Source: an uncultured Pseudomonadota bacterium (GTDB lineage Bacteria; Myxococcota_A; UBA796; CAJQPC01). Taken from it: a stretch of 34,071 nt of DNA. Positions 22,228 to 30,178 of the stretch are shown in pieces; positions within the stretch are counted from its first letter, which is position 1; the number at the start of each line of letters is the position of its first letter. The notes beneath the pieces are model-generated. The model worked only from the letters and a program-made list of their open reading frames with translations. It was not told the DNA's origin and searched no databases. The stretch lies in NCBI GenBank assembly GCA_913060515.1, contig CAJXRZ010000069.1, positions 1-34,071 on the forward strand, read 5' to 3'. Position numbers and translations under genes: made by a program.

Positions 22228-24312
22228 TCAGGACAGGGTGCTTGAACCGGTCTGATTGGCCTGAAGCAGGGTCTGTTGGGCCGAGAACTTCCCATTGTCG
22301 GCGACCCGGGTGTAGGCCCCCGTGTGGTCCATGACCCACGCCAGAGCGTCATCCTTGAGGAAGAGAGACAGGTTGTCCAAGATACGCGCCTTCAGCTCAG
22401 GTGAGCGCACCGGGCAAGCGACCTCCACCCTGCGCCAGAGGTTCCGGTCCATCCAGTCGGCGCTGGCGATGTAGACCAGATCCTTGCCACCGGCGTGGAA
22501 GGCATAGACGCGGTCATGCTCCAGAAAGCGGCCCACGATGCTGCGCACCTGGATGTTGTCCGAGACCCCGGGCAGACCCGGTCGAAGGGAGCAGATCCCG
22601 CGCACGACCAGATCGATGCGAACCCCTGCCTGACTGGCCTTGTAGAGCGCCTTGATCACCGTGGGCTCGGTCAGCGAGTTCATCTTGGCCCGGATCCAAG
22701 CGGGCTTGCCCGCCTTGGCCGCTTTGGCCTCGTCGTCGATGAGCTTCACGAGCTCCTCACGGAGCGTGAAGGGGGAGTGCAGGAGACGGTTCATCTCGCG
22801 GACCTTCCCCAAACCCGTCAACTCCATGAAGATGCGGTGCACGTCTTCGCCCAGCTCAGGGTTGGCGCTGAGCAGGCTGTAGTCGGTGTACAAGCGGGCG
22901 TTGTTGATGTGGTAGTTGCCGGTCCCCACGTGCACGTAGCGGCGCAGCTTGCCCCCCTCGCGTCGCACCACCAGCATGGTCTTGGCGTGACACTTAAAGC
23001 CCACGACCCCGTACACCACGTTGGCGCCAGCCTCTGCCAAGCGGGTGGCCAGGGAGATGTTCTCGGCCTCATCGAAGCGGGCGCGCAGCTCCACAACGAC
23101 CGTGACGTCCTTTCCAGCCCGCGCTGCCTGAAGCAAGGCCTCGACGATGCGAGAGCCGCCCCCGACCCGGTACAGGGTCATTTTGATGGCCAGGACCTTG
23201 GGGTCCGTGGAGGCCCGCCAGAGCAGATCCACCACCGGGTTGTAGGACTGATAGGGGTGGTAGAGCAGCACATCGTGGGCACGCAAGGTGGCCAACAAGT
23301 CCTGCTTGGGCCCCAAATGATGGGGCAGCCCCGGCGTGAATGCGGGGTGTTTGAGCTCGTCGAGCTCAGCCTGATTGACCAGGGCACCCAGGCGGTGGAG
23401 GTTCACCGGCCCGTTGACCACATAGAGGTCCTCCTGCCCAAGCCCGTGGTGGGAGAGCAGGAAGTCGATGAGGTAGTCGGGGGTCCCAGCGGCGACCTCC
23501 AAGCGGGTGGAGCTGCCGTAGTTGCGCCCGTGGAGCTCGCCCTTGAGTGCATCGAGCAGATCGTCGATCTCCTCCTCGTCCACCCACATGTTCGAGTCAC
23601 GGGTCAGGCGGAACTGGTGGCAGCCTGTGACCTGCATGCCCGGAAAGAGCGCGTGGATGTTGGCGTGAATCACGCTGGAGATCAGAGTGAACTCCAGCCC
23701 ATCCGAGATCTCCTGCGGCAGGCGAATCACCCGAGGCAGACAGCGGGGAACCTGGAGAATGGCCACCCCAGAGTCCCGCTCAAAGGCGTCGTCCCCCTCC
23801 AGAGTGATCAGGAAGTTCAAGCCCTTGTTCTGCACCACCGGGAAGGGATGCGCGGGGTCCAAGCCCACGGGGGTGAGCACCGGGAGCGCCTGCTCGGTGA
23901 AGTAGTTGGCGATCCAAGCCTTCTGGGCCTGGGTCCACCGGCTGCGACGCAGCAAACGAACCCCGTGCTCTTCCAGGGCCGGCAACACGGTGTTGTTGAG
24001 CAACTCATACTGGTTCTTGACCAGTGCGCTGACCGTCTCGCGGATCTGTCGGTGCAGTAGGGCCGCAGGCGTAGAGTCCGCCCCCTGGTGCGGCAGGGCC
24101 AGTGCGATGCGCTGCTTGAGCAGCCCCACGCGCACCTCGAAGAACTCGTCCAGGTTTGAGCTGACGATGGTCAGGAAACGCAGGCGCTCCAGAAGCGGAA
24201 CGCGCTCATCTCCGGCCTGGGCCTTGACGCGCCGGTTGAACTCCAGGAAAGAGAGCTCCCGGTTGACGTAAAGCTCCTTGGAGCTCAGGTCCGAGATCTT
24301 GGGCTGGTTCAT
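22228..24312 (-). CDS. ppk1: Polyphosphate kinase 1
   Basis: A 694-residue enzyme that makes polyphosphate from ATP through a phosphohistidine intermediate. The N-terminal domain starts with LYVNRELSFLEFNRRV, a hallmark of PPK1. The two active-site His are conserved: His442 in KCHAKTMLV and His461 in YVHVGTGNYH; their 19-residue spacing is that of Escherichia coli His435/His454. Other conserved blocks include LLYHPYQSYNPVVDLL and VRGICSLRPGLPG. PPK1 C-terminal domains share the PLD fold, so this is the third PLD-superfamily protein in the window. GGAGG precedes the ATG, and the ppk2 stop overlaps it (ATGA). Confidence 0.97.
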   Translation of the reverse strand: MNQPKISDLSSKELYVNRELSFLEFNRRVKAQAGDERVPLLERLRFLTIVSSNLDEFFEVRVGLLKQRIALALPHQGADSTPAALLHRQIRETVSALVKNQYELLNNTVLPALEEHGVRLLRRSRWTQAQKAWIANYFTEQALPVLTPVGLDPAHPFPVVQNKGLNFLITLEGDDAFERDSGVAILQVPRCLPRVIRLPQEISDGLEFTLISSVIHANIHALFPGMQVTGCHQFRLTRDSNMWVDEEEIDDLLDALKGELHGRNYGSSTRLEVAAGTPDYLIDFLLSHHGLGQEDLYVVNGPVNLHRLGALVNQAELDELKHPAFTPGLPHHLGPKQDLLATLRAHDVLLYHPYQSYNPVVDLLWRASTDPKVLAIKMTLYRVGGGSRIVEALLQAARAGKDVTVVVELRARFDEAENISLATRLAEAGANVVYGVVGFKCHAKTMLVVRREGGKLRRYVHVGTGNYHINNARLYTDYSLLSANPELGEDVHRIFMELTGLGKVREMNRLLHSPFTLREELVKLIDDEAKAAKAGKPAWIRAKMNSLTEPTVIKALYKASQAGVRIDLVVRGICSLRPGLPGVSDNIQVRSIVGRFLEHDRVYAFHAGGKDLVYIASADWMDRNLWRRVEVACPVRSPELKARILDNLSLFLKDDALAWVMDHTGAYTRVADNGKFSAQQTLLQANQTGSSTLS

Positions 24313-25187
24313 TGGTCAGCCTCCAAAATCCTACGGTATTCCCCCATTTTCGCGCGCTCATCCTCCGGCATGACCGGGTACTCTGGGTTTAGGGCGCTGA
24401 GGATCTTGACCAGCTCTTGGGCGACCACCACGCGCATGGACTTCTTGTCGTCGGCGGGGATGCAGAACCAAGGGGAGTCCGCAGTCGAGGTCTCGTTGAG
24501 CGCGTCCTGGTAGGCCGCCATGTACTGCTCCCACTTCGCGCGGGTGTCCAGATCCGAGCCGTTGAACTTCCAGTTCTTGGAGGGCTCATCCAAGCGAGCC
24601 AGCAGGCGCTTGCGCTGCTCCTCCCTGGAGACATTCAAGAAGAACTTCACCACGGTGGTCTTGCTGCTCTTGAGGTGGGACTCCCAGGAGCGAATGGCCT
24701 GAAAGCGCTGGTCGAAGAGCGCGTCCAAGTCACCGCTGGGGTCGATGCCCTGCCCAGCCAAGAAGCCTGGGTTGACCCGTACAACCAGGACCTCCTCGTA
24801 GTGGGAGCGGTTGAACACACCGATGCGACCCCGCTCGGGCAAGCGGGTGTTCAGGCGCCAGAGAAAGTCATGGCCGCGCTCCAGGCTGCTGGGCGCACCG
24901 AAGCTGTGCACGCGAAAGCCTGCGGGGTTGATCCCCGAGAGCACCCGGCGAATGGTGCTGTCCTTGCCGGCGGCGTCCATCGCTTGAAAGACCAGAAGCA
25001 GGGCCTGGGAGCCGTCCGCAAAGAAGCGGTGCTGGAGCTCGTCCAGCTCCTCTTTGGCCTGGGAGAGCTGCCGCTTGCGGTTCTTGCACGCAGGGTGGTC
25101 TTTGGGGAGTGACGTGGACCGGTCCGCCAGGCGAAAGCTGCCGTCGGAGGGGACCAAGAAGGGGCTGGTAGTCAAGGGAGTGCTCAT
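24309..25187 (-). CDS. ppk2: Polyphosphate kinase 2 family polyphosphate:nucleotide phosphotransferase
   Basis: A 292-residue enzyme that uses polyphosphate to phosphorylate nucleotides. Walker A is AMDAAGKDSTIRR (about 69-81), Walker B lies in GVFNRSHYEEVLVVRVNP (about 123-140), and the lid region is LNVSREEQRKRLLARLDEPSKNWKF. These features fit PPK2 without a Walker A duplication. I do not assign NMP or NDP specificity. The start at 25187 lacks a clear ribosome site; the frame is open to 25403, but the upstream residues overlap the divergent SRAP gene and are not family-like. Coupling with ppk1 puts synthesis and use of polyphosphate under one promoter. Confidence 0.93.
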   Translation of the reverse strand: MSTPLTTSPFLVPSDGSFRLADRSTSLPKDHPACKNRKRQLSQAKEELDELQHRFFADGSQALLLVFQAMDAAGKDSTIRRVLSGINPAGFRVHSFGAPSSLERGHDFLWRLNTRLPERGRIGVFNRSHYEEVLVVRVNPGFLAGQGIDPSGDLDALFDQRFQAIRSWESHLKSSKTTVVKFFLNVSREEQRKRLLARLDEPSKNWKFNGSDLDTRAKWEQYMAAYQDALNETSTADSPWFCIPADDKKSMRVVVAQELVKILSALNPEYPVMPEDERAKMGEYRRILEADQ

Positions 25188-25251
25188 GCAATGAGTGTAC
25201 CCCGCTGTCCAAGATCTGGGGCATGCTGCATGTCCGCTACTCGAGGCCTCC

Positions 25252-26019
25252 ATGTGTGCCCGCACCCTACTCATCACCAAACGCGTCAAGCTGCACTTCT
25301 TCGTCTCCTCGCTGGCGCCGGAGATCTTCTCTGAGGGCCTGAAAGAGAGCACTCTGAGCAGCCACAACTTGGCCCCGACGGATGACATCGCGGTGCTGCG
25401 CATGAGCGCTCAGGGACCGGAGCTGACCAGCATGCGCTGGGGTCTGGTGACCTCGGGCCAGCGCAGCGCCCCAAAGCAGGTCCTGCGGCGGCCTCTCATC
25501 AACGCGCGTCAGGACAAGCTGGCGACGTGGAGAGACTGGACCACCCCCTTCCAACAGCGCCGCTGCCTTGTGATCACCAGCGGCTGGATCGAGTGGACCA
25601 TGGAGACCCCAGGCGACGCCAGCTCTCAGGCCCAGACCACGCTCTTTGCAGCGAGCCGACCGCCGGAGCCCAAACGGCAGGCCTGGTGGTTCCGCCCAGC
25701 CAAAGGCGAGCTGCTCGCCTTGGCCGGGTTCTGGAACCCCTGGGATCCGCCGGGAGACCCCGGACGGGACAGCGCCGCGCTGATCACGGTGGCCGCCAGC
25801 CCCGCTTTGTCCCGTTGGCATGACCGCAGCCCGGTGGTGCTCCCCCAGAGCGCGTGGGGCGCCTACCTGAACCCGGACACGGTCGATCCCCAAGCCCTGT
25901 TGCGCAGCCCTGGCCCCGGCGAGATCGAGGTCCAGCCTCTGGCGGCGGGCATCGGCTCGGTGCGGAACAAGGCCCCTTCGGTGCTGCAGCCCGAGGGAGA
26001 GGTGATCTTGGCCATGTAG
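25252..26019 (+). CDS. SRAP-domain protein (YedK/HMCES family)
   Basis: A 255-residue protein that in this family forms a thiazolidine cross-link with abasic sites in single-stranded DNA. Met1 is followed by the catalytic Cys2, which is exposed after Met removal; this fixes the start at 25252 and rules out the longer frame from 25195. Other active-site residues are in place: Asn39 in HNLAP, Asn84 in INARQD, Glu114 in RRCLVITSGWIEW, and His190 in WHDRSPVVL. The N-terminus is Cys-Ala-Arg rather than the usual Cys-Gly-Arg, and INARQD replaces INARSE-like, so it is a divergent member. It is divergent from ppk2 with 64 bp between starts. Confidence 0.9.
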   Translation: MCARTLLITKRVKLHFFVSSLAPEIFSEGLKESTLSSHNLAPTDDIAVLRMSAQGPELTSMRWGLVTSGQRSAPKQVLRRPLINARQDKLATWRDWTTPFQQRRCLVITSGWIEWTMETPGDASSQAQTTLFAASRPPEPKRQAWWFRPAKGELLALAGFWNPWDPPGDPGRDSAALITVAASPALSRWHDRSPVVLPQSAWGAYLNPDTVDPQALLRSPGPGEIEVQPLAAGIGSVRNKAPSVLQPEGEVILAM

Positions 26020-26028
26020 ACTCTGGCC

Positions 26029-26337
26029 ATGCTCCTGATCTGGCTTGCCTGCACGTCCCCATCTCAGCCTCTCCCATGCGAGGACATGGCGCCCGGATTG
26101 GACCGCGACATCTGCCTGAGCAAGCGCCTGGAGACCCACACCACACCCGAGCAGGCCAGCCTGGATGCCGCCCTCATCGCTGACCCGGTGGTGCGCGGCG
26201 CGGCGGTGATGCGCTGGGTGGAGACCCACAACAAGGCCTGGAACCCGCAGCAGGTGCTGCCCCTCTGCGACCAACTGGAAGGCCGCGACCGAGGCGCCTG
26301 CCACCGACGCGTCCAGTCCGCCCACCTGAACCGATGA
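26029..26337 (+). CDS. Small Cys-containing lipoprotein
   Basis: A 102-residue predicted lipoprotein; the leader is only MLLIWLA before the acylated Cys8, and no start exists upstream in frame. The mature part is helical and contains paired Cys (CEDMAPGLDRDIC, then LCDQLEGRDRGAC), probably disulfide-bonded. The last segment (ACHRRVQSAHL) resembles ACHLDWVSARL in the next gene product, so the two may be related. It starts 9 nt after the SRAP stop, and its own stop overlaps the next start (ATGATG). Function unknown. Confidence 0.7.
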   Translation: MLLIWLACTSPSQPLPCEDMAPGLDRDICLSKRLETHTTPEQASLDAALIADPVVRGAAVMRWVETHNKAWNPQQVLPLCDQLEGRDRGACHRRVQSAHLNR

Positions 26338-27014
26338 TGCTGTTCTCGCTGCTGGTCTCACTGCTGGCGTGCTTCTCCGCGGACCCGACCCAGGCTCCCG
26401 CGCCAGAGAGCGTGATCGAGGCCGAGCGCCTGGACTTGGCCATGGACCACCTGCCCAAGTGCGGGGCCTACCGCCAAGACGAGGACACCTTCTCCTACTG
26501 CGTGGCCCGCAGCGCCCACAGCTTGCAGAGCACCCAGGTCTGCGCGGCCGCCGGCGCCCAAGAGCGGGCCTGTCACTTGGACTGGGTCAGCGCCCGTCTG
26601 CGCAATCCAAAGATGACCCCTGAGCTGCTGCTGAAGGAGTGCGGCCCGGCTCAGGACTGCGCCTTGATGGTGCTCGATGCCTACCCCCGGGAGAACTTGG
26701 CGGCCCACGCCGATGCCTGCGCCGAGCGCGCCGGCCCCTTCGCCAACGACTGCATCAACCACGCCGGCCGACGGTGGGTCTCCGGCAAGCCCAGCCCGCA
26801 GGCCCAAGGCGCGCTCAATGAGCGACCCAACAAGCGCCCAGACCTGGTGGGCTTCTGGGTGGGCGTGGCACAGGCTTGTATGCAGCAGGAGCTGGACTGC
26901 AGCATCGCCGACCAGGGCCAGCCCTTCGCCGGAAACGCCGTTGCCTGCCCCAAGGGCTACGGCCAAGCACGGGACAGGCCGGGCCAGTGGTGCGCGATGC
27001 AGGTCGAAAACTAG
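26334..27014 (+). CDS. Cys-rich lipoprotein
   Basis: A 226-residue predicted lipoprotein, leader MMLFSLLVSLLA, acylated Cys13. Mature sequence is helical with about a dozen Cys in regularly spaced pairs (for example CGAYRQDEDTFSYC, CAAAGAQERAC, CGPAQDC, CAERAGPFANDC), suggesting a repeated disulfide-stapled helical hairpin. No known domain is recognised. It follows the smaller Cys lipoprotein with a 4-nt overlap and ends in a CTAG shared with the stop codon of the opposing gene, so the two transcription units collide exactly at their stops. Confidence 0.72.
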   Translation: MMLFSLLVSLLACFSADPTQAPAPESVIEAERLDLAMDHLPKCGAYRQDEDTFSYCVARSAHSLQSTQVCAAAGAQERACHLDWVSARLRNPKMTPELLLKECGPAQDCALMVLDAYPRENLAAHADACAERAGPFANDCINHAGRRWVSGKPSPQAQGALNERPNKRPDLVGFWVGVAQACMQQELDCSIADQGQPFAGNAVACPKGYGQARDRPGQWCAMQVEN

Positions 27015-27388
27015 AGGGGGGAGCTGCCTCCGCATGCGGTGAAGTCGTAGGCGAGCACCTTGATCGTGTAGACCGTGCGATCCGGCAGGCCCATGGAGAT
27101 CTCGCCGGGCTCTCCATCCCGCAGCAACATGGCGGGACGGCTGGTCTGCACGCTCCCTTCGAAGGCGTAGGTCAACTCCATCGAGACCATCGTCTGGCCC
27201 TTCTCAGGTGAGGAGGGGGTGGCCCGGAGGTGCCAGACAGCCCCCTTCTCCGTCGTGAAGCTCGCGGTGCTCACCGCACAGGAGGCCACATCCTGAAGCT
27301 CGATGGTGACCGGCCCCATCTCGGGTGCGTCTAGGGTGAGCTTCAGGTCGCCGGCTTGAGCGAGGGAGGTGAGGAGCATCAGCAGCAT
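27011..27388 (-). CDS. Small exported beta-rich protein
   Basis: A 125-residue protein with leader MLLMLLTSLAQA (cleavage before GDL) and AGGACGG before the ATG at 27388. The mature part is an all-beta sandwich-like sequence with two Cys (VASCAVS and FTACGGS) that could bridge its ends. No domain is recognised. The stop codon overlaps the stop of the opposing Cys-rich lipoprotein gene within CTAG (27011-27014). Upstream lies the GTCCC-GG-GGGAC element described at 27409-27420. Confidence 0.68.
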   Translation of the reverse strand: MLLMLLTSLAQAGDLKLTLDAPEMGPVTIELQDVASCAVSTASFTTEKGAVWHLRATPSSPEKGQTMVSMELTYAFEGSVQTSRPAMLLRDGEPGEISMGLPDRTVYTIKVLAYDFTACGGSSPL

Positions 27389-27408
27389 GGGTTTCCGTCC
27401 TGTCGTGT

Positions 27409-27420
27409 GTCCCGGGGGAC
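27409..27420 (-). promoter_or_regulatory. GTCCC-GG-GGGAC element, second copy
   Basis: A perfect 5-bp inverted repeat with a 2-nt centre, 21 nt upstream of the start at 27388. It matches the element at 20134-20147 in both half-sites, the flanking T/A-rich bases and the orientation toward a minus-strand gene. The rest of the 27389-27560 gap shows a short direct repeat, GTAAATSCCG-like, near 27440, and nothing else I can support. Confidence 0.35.
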
Positions 27421-27560
27421 TTAGCAAGGGTCATGCCAGGGTAAATGCCGTAAATCCGGCGCCAAACGAGGACAATGTGTCAGCCAAGGCGCGCCTCTGG
27501 GCTCTCTGCCGTCAAGGTGACATGTAGTATGGCTCTCCACTTCTCCACTGGGGTCAGAGA

Positions 27561-28865
27561 GTGCTGCTTTCCTTCTGTTTGTTGGCTCTGGGCTGTGATT
27601 CATCGAGCACCGAGGGAAGCACCGTCGAGCCGGCCCCGCAGGCGGACACGGCGGTGGAGTACAGCGACGAGGAGCTGAGGAAGCTCCAGAAGCTGAGCGG
27701 CCCGCCTCAGCCCCCGTTTCGGGAGGGCAAGTTCCGAGGGCCGCCCACGCCAACCGAGATCCAAGACGTCTGCAAAAACGCCGGTGTGTTCGAGGTTCAG
27801 AAGGGTGATCTGGACCTGCTCTCCATACCGGCCTGGCTGGATCCCGATGCAACGGCAATGGAGCCAGGTGCGCTGCTCTACGGCCGCGTCAAGCAAGCCA
27901 ACTCCGAAGGAAACAAGGTCCTTCTTCTGCTTCACGGAACCAAGCTGCAGACCTGGCCCGGCTTTGTCGGATTGGCCTCTACGATCTTCCCAAAGCCAGA
28001 CGCCGAAGGCCAACAGACCCAGCCCATCGTGCTGGCCTTCGATCACCGCGCCTCAACCAAGGGCATGTGTACCAACCTGCAGTCCTTCAAAGCGAAGTTG
28101 GACGCCTGGGAGGCGCTCACCGGAGAGCCAATCCACATCAGCGTAGACATCCTGGCCATGTCACGCGGCGGCCTGCTCGCCCAGTTCCTCAGTCAGCCCG
28201 CTGCGGTTCAAGCGCATTGCCCGGAGCTCATTGCTGAACACGGCCAGGACTGGCTGGCTCCCCACAGACTGGAGATCCACAAGACCATCCTCTTGGCTAC
28301 ACCGAACAGCGGCAGCAGTCTGGCGAGACTTCATCCCTTTGCAGCCAAGAGACTGGGGTGTACCTACGCAAACGCCGAACAAATACGGCCCGCTCCCCCC
28401 GAAGAACCCGAAACGGTCGAAAAGTGGAAAAAGCCGATGGCCGGAGCGCTAGGACAGCGGCCGGGGTCAAGGCTGCTAACGGAGCTCCATGCCCATCCTC
28501 CAAGCGCCGAGCATACGGCGTCGACATGGGTCATCGCGAGCAACTACAGGCCCGAGCCTCCAGACGTAGCCACCAAAAAGATCTACGACATGCGGGCCAA
28601 TGACTTGGTCGTGGACCTCTTCTCCAGCTTCTACCGCGTCACGAAGGGCGGGAAGGCTCAGCAGGTCGCCCCCAAGGACCACTCCTTCATCGTGCCCGAG
28701 GAGCAGTACACCTCCCACCTTGGCACCCCCTACAACGCCTCGGTCAACACCTGTGTGGGCGCAATTCTCTGGAAGGCGGAGGACGAGGCGGTCGCGGCCT
28801 GCAGTAGAGCCAACCTGGAACAACGGCCCGAAGAGTTTACGATAGACCTCAAGACCTTCTTCTAG
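27561..28865 (+). CDS. Alpha/beta-hydrolase lipoprotein (DUF7379-like)
   Basis: A 434-residue lipoprotein starting at GTG; the lipobox LLALGC places the acylated Cys at residue 12. The hydrolase core begins with VLLLLHGTK (His125, oxyanion loop), continues with VLAFDHRAST, and has the nucleophile elbow ILAMSRGGLLAQF with Ser201; the general-acid His is probably in PKDHSFIVPE. The FDHR-then-SRGG layout matches lipase-like DUF7379 hydrolases. A charged linker (about 17-65) precedes the core. Substrate is unknown; an esterase or lipase on the cell surface is likely. Codon use is somewhat less GC-biased than its neighbours. The stop overlaps the opposing gene within CTAG. Confidence 0.78.
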   Translation: MLLSFCLLALGCDSSSTEGSTVEPAPQADTAVEYSDEELRKLQKLSGPPQPPFREGKFRGPPTPTEIQDVCKNAGVFEVQKGDLDLLSIPAWLDPDATAMEPGALLYGRVKQANSEGNKVLLLLHGTKLQTWPGFVGLASTIFPKPDAEGQQTQPIVLAFDHRASTKGMCTNLQSFKAKLDAWEALTGEPIHISVDILAMSRGGLLAQFLSQPAAVQAHCPELIAEHGQDWLAPHRLEIHKTILLATPNSGSSLARLHPFAAKRLGCTYANAEQIRPAPPEEPETVEKWKKPMAGALGQRPGSRLLTELHAHPPSAEHTASTWVIASNYRPEPPDVATKKIYDMRANDLVVDLFSSFYRVTKGGKAQQVAPKDHSFIVPEEQYTSHLGTPYNASVNTCVGAILWKAEDEAVAACSRANLEQRPEEFTIDLKTFF

Positions 28866-30178
28866 TCCCGCCGGCGCCGCCATCCCAAGGCCAACAGACC
28901 CAGCCAAATCAGCCCGCCGGCACCGGGACCACCGCTGCAGGCGCAGCCCTCGGGGTCCGTCTTGGGGCCATCGATGTTGTCGGCTGCGGTCAGTGTGCAG
29001 CCGTCGACCTGGAAGGCCACGGGGCCATCTGGGCCGAGCACCTCCAAGGCGTCCAGATCGCCACACGCAGCGGCGGACACAATGACCTCGCCGGGGGCAG
29101 GGCTCTCGCTGAGCGTGAGGGTGCCGGTCCCTTCCAGTGCGCCGGCCACCGAGGCGGGAAGGGCCGAGATCTGCCAGTCCCCCTCCACAACCAGCAGCCC
29201 GGATCCGAGCACGTCCTGGCCAGAGAAGCTCCCTCCGACCTGCACGATGGCGTTGGGGCCGATCTCCAAAGGACCGCTGTAGTCCAGCAACTCAGCCTGC
29301 ACCCACATGGCGCTGTGGTCGACCACGCCAGAGGCGTCCTCGACCTGTTCCTGAGTCCAGACGAAGGGCAGCGGAATCACCCCAAAGACATCGTCAAAGA
29401 CCGCCCGGTGTGCGGCGTCCTGGATGCGCTCGCGCTGCTCGTCGTCCACCCCATCAAAGCCCATCTCCAGGCCAATGGGGCTGCGGCCGGTCAGGCTGGC
29501 GTAGATCACCGCTGCGGCCAGGGTTGAGCCCACACCAGAGGGGTGGCTGCCATCCCCGCTGTAGAGCTCGATGAAGGCCTGCTCATCGGTGGGATCCAGG
29601 CCTTGCGCGAGCAGGTCATCGTGAATCACGGCCCACGCCGACCCCACGGGCGCGATGGTGCCGCCAGCTTGCTCAGCGTAGGCCAGGTAGCCCTCCTGCA
29701 GCAGGCCTTGCATGGTGCTGAAGTCCGGGTAGCGGGCGGCGTTGGTCTCGTCCCCGTCCCGACGTCCCCAGGTCATCAGCAGGACCAGCTCGCCGTCCTG
29801 CTCTCGGATCAACGCACCCAGTCCTTCTGCACCTGCCGCGCTGTTCATCCAGTAGGACTCGTTCTGTGGAAAGCCGGGGATCTGGCTTTGGTCCTGGGCG
29901 ATGAGAAAGTCCCAGCCGCCCTGTCCCAGAGCATCCGCCCAAGGGTGGTCCTCCGATGCGGCCCAGCCGTAGTGATCCGCCAGAGTCTTTCCGGGCTCTG
30001 CCAGAGCGCGCAGCTCCACGGCGTCCACCGCCAAGCCCTCCTCCAGCATCGGCCGAAGGCGCGAGTCAATGCCCCCCGAGGAGAAGGTGTAGCTGTTGCC
30101 CATCATCAGGACATTGGGGGCATCTCCGCCCTGCCACTCTTGTGCGCCGGCTGACGCCAGCAAGACCATCCACATCAA
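28862..30178 (-). CDS. Exported SGNH/GDSL-like hydrolase with MYXO-CTERM-type tail
   Basis: A 438-residue exported protein with leader MMWMVLLASAGA. Block I of the SGNH fold is VLMMGNSYTFSSGG with Ser29 as nucleophile, and block V is DGSHPSG with Asp209 and His212, so an esterase or acetylesterase activity is likely. Residues about 285-405 form a beta-rich accessory domain. The C-terminus EGCACSGGP, then a hydrophobic helix, then RRRRD, is a MYXO-CTERM-type signal for surface sorting. Its start overlaps the stop of the upstream gene (ATGA). Two further in-frame Met codons at 30175 and 30169 could also start it. Confidence 0.82.
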   Translation of the reverse strand: MMWMVLLASAGAQEWQGGDAPNVLMMGNSYTFSSGGIDSRLRPMLEEGLAVDAVELRALAEPGKTLADHYGWAASEDHPWADALGQGGWDFLIAQDQSQIPGFPQNESYWMNSAAGAEGLGALIREQDGELVLLMTWGRRDGDETNAARYPDFSTMQGLLQEGYLAYAEQAGGTIAPVGSAWAVIHDDLLAQGLDPTDEQAFIELYSGDGSHPSGVGSTLAAAVIYASLTGRSPIGLEMGFDGVDDEQRERIQDAAHRAVFDDVFGVIPLPFVWTQEQVEDASGVVDHSAMWVQAELLDYSGPLEIGPNAIVQVGGSFSGQDVLGSGLLVVEGDWQISALPASVAGALEGTGTLTLSESPAPGEVIVSAAACGDLDALEVLGPDGPVAFQVDGCTLTAADNIDGPKTDPEGCACSGGPGAGGLIWLGLLALGWRRRRD

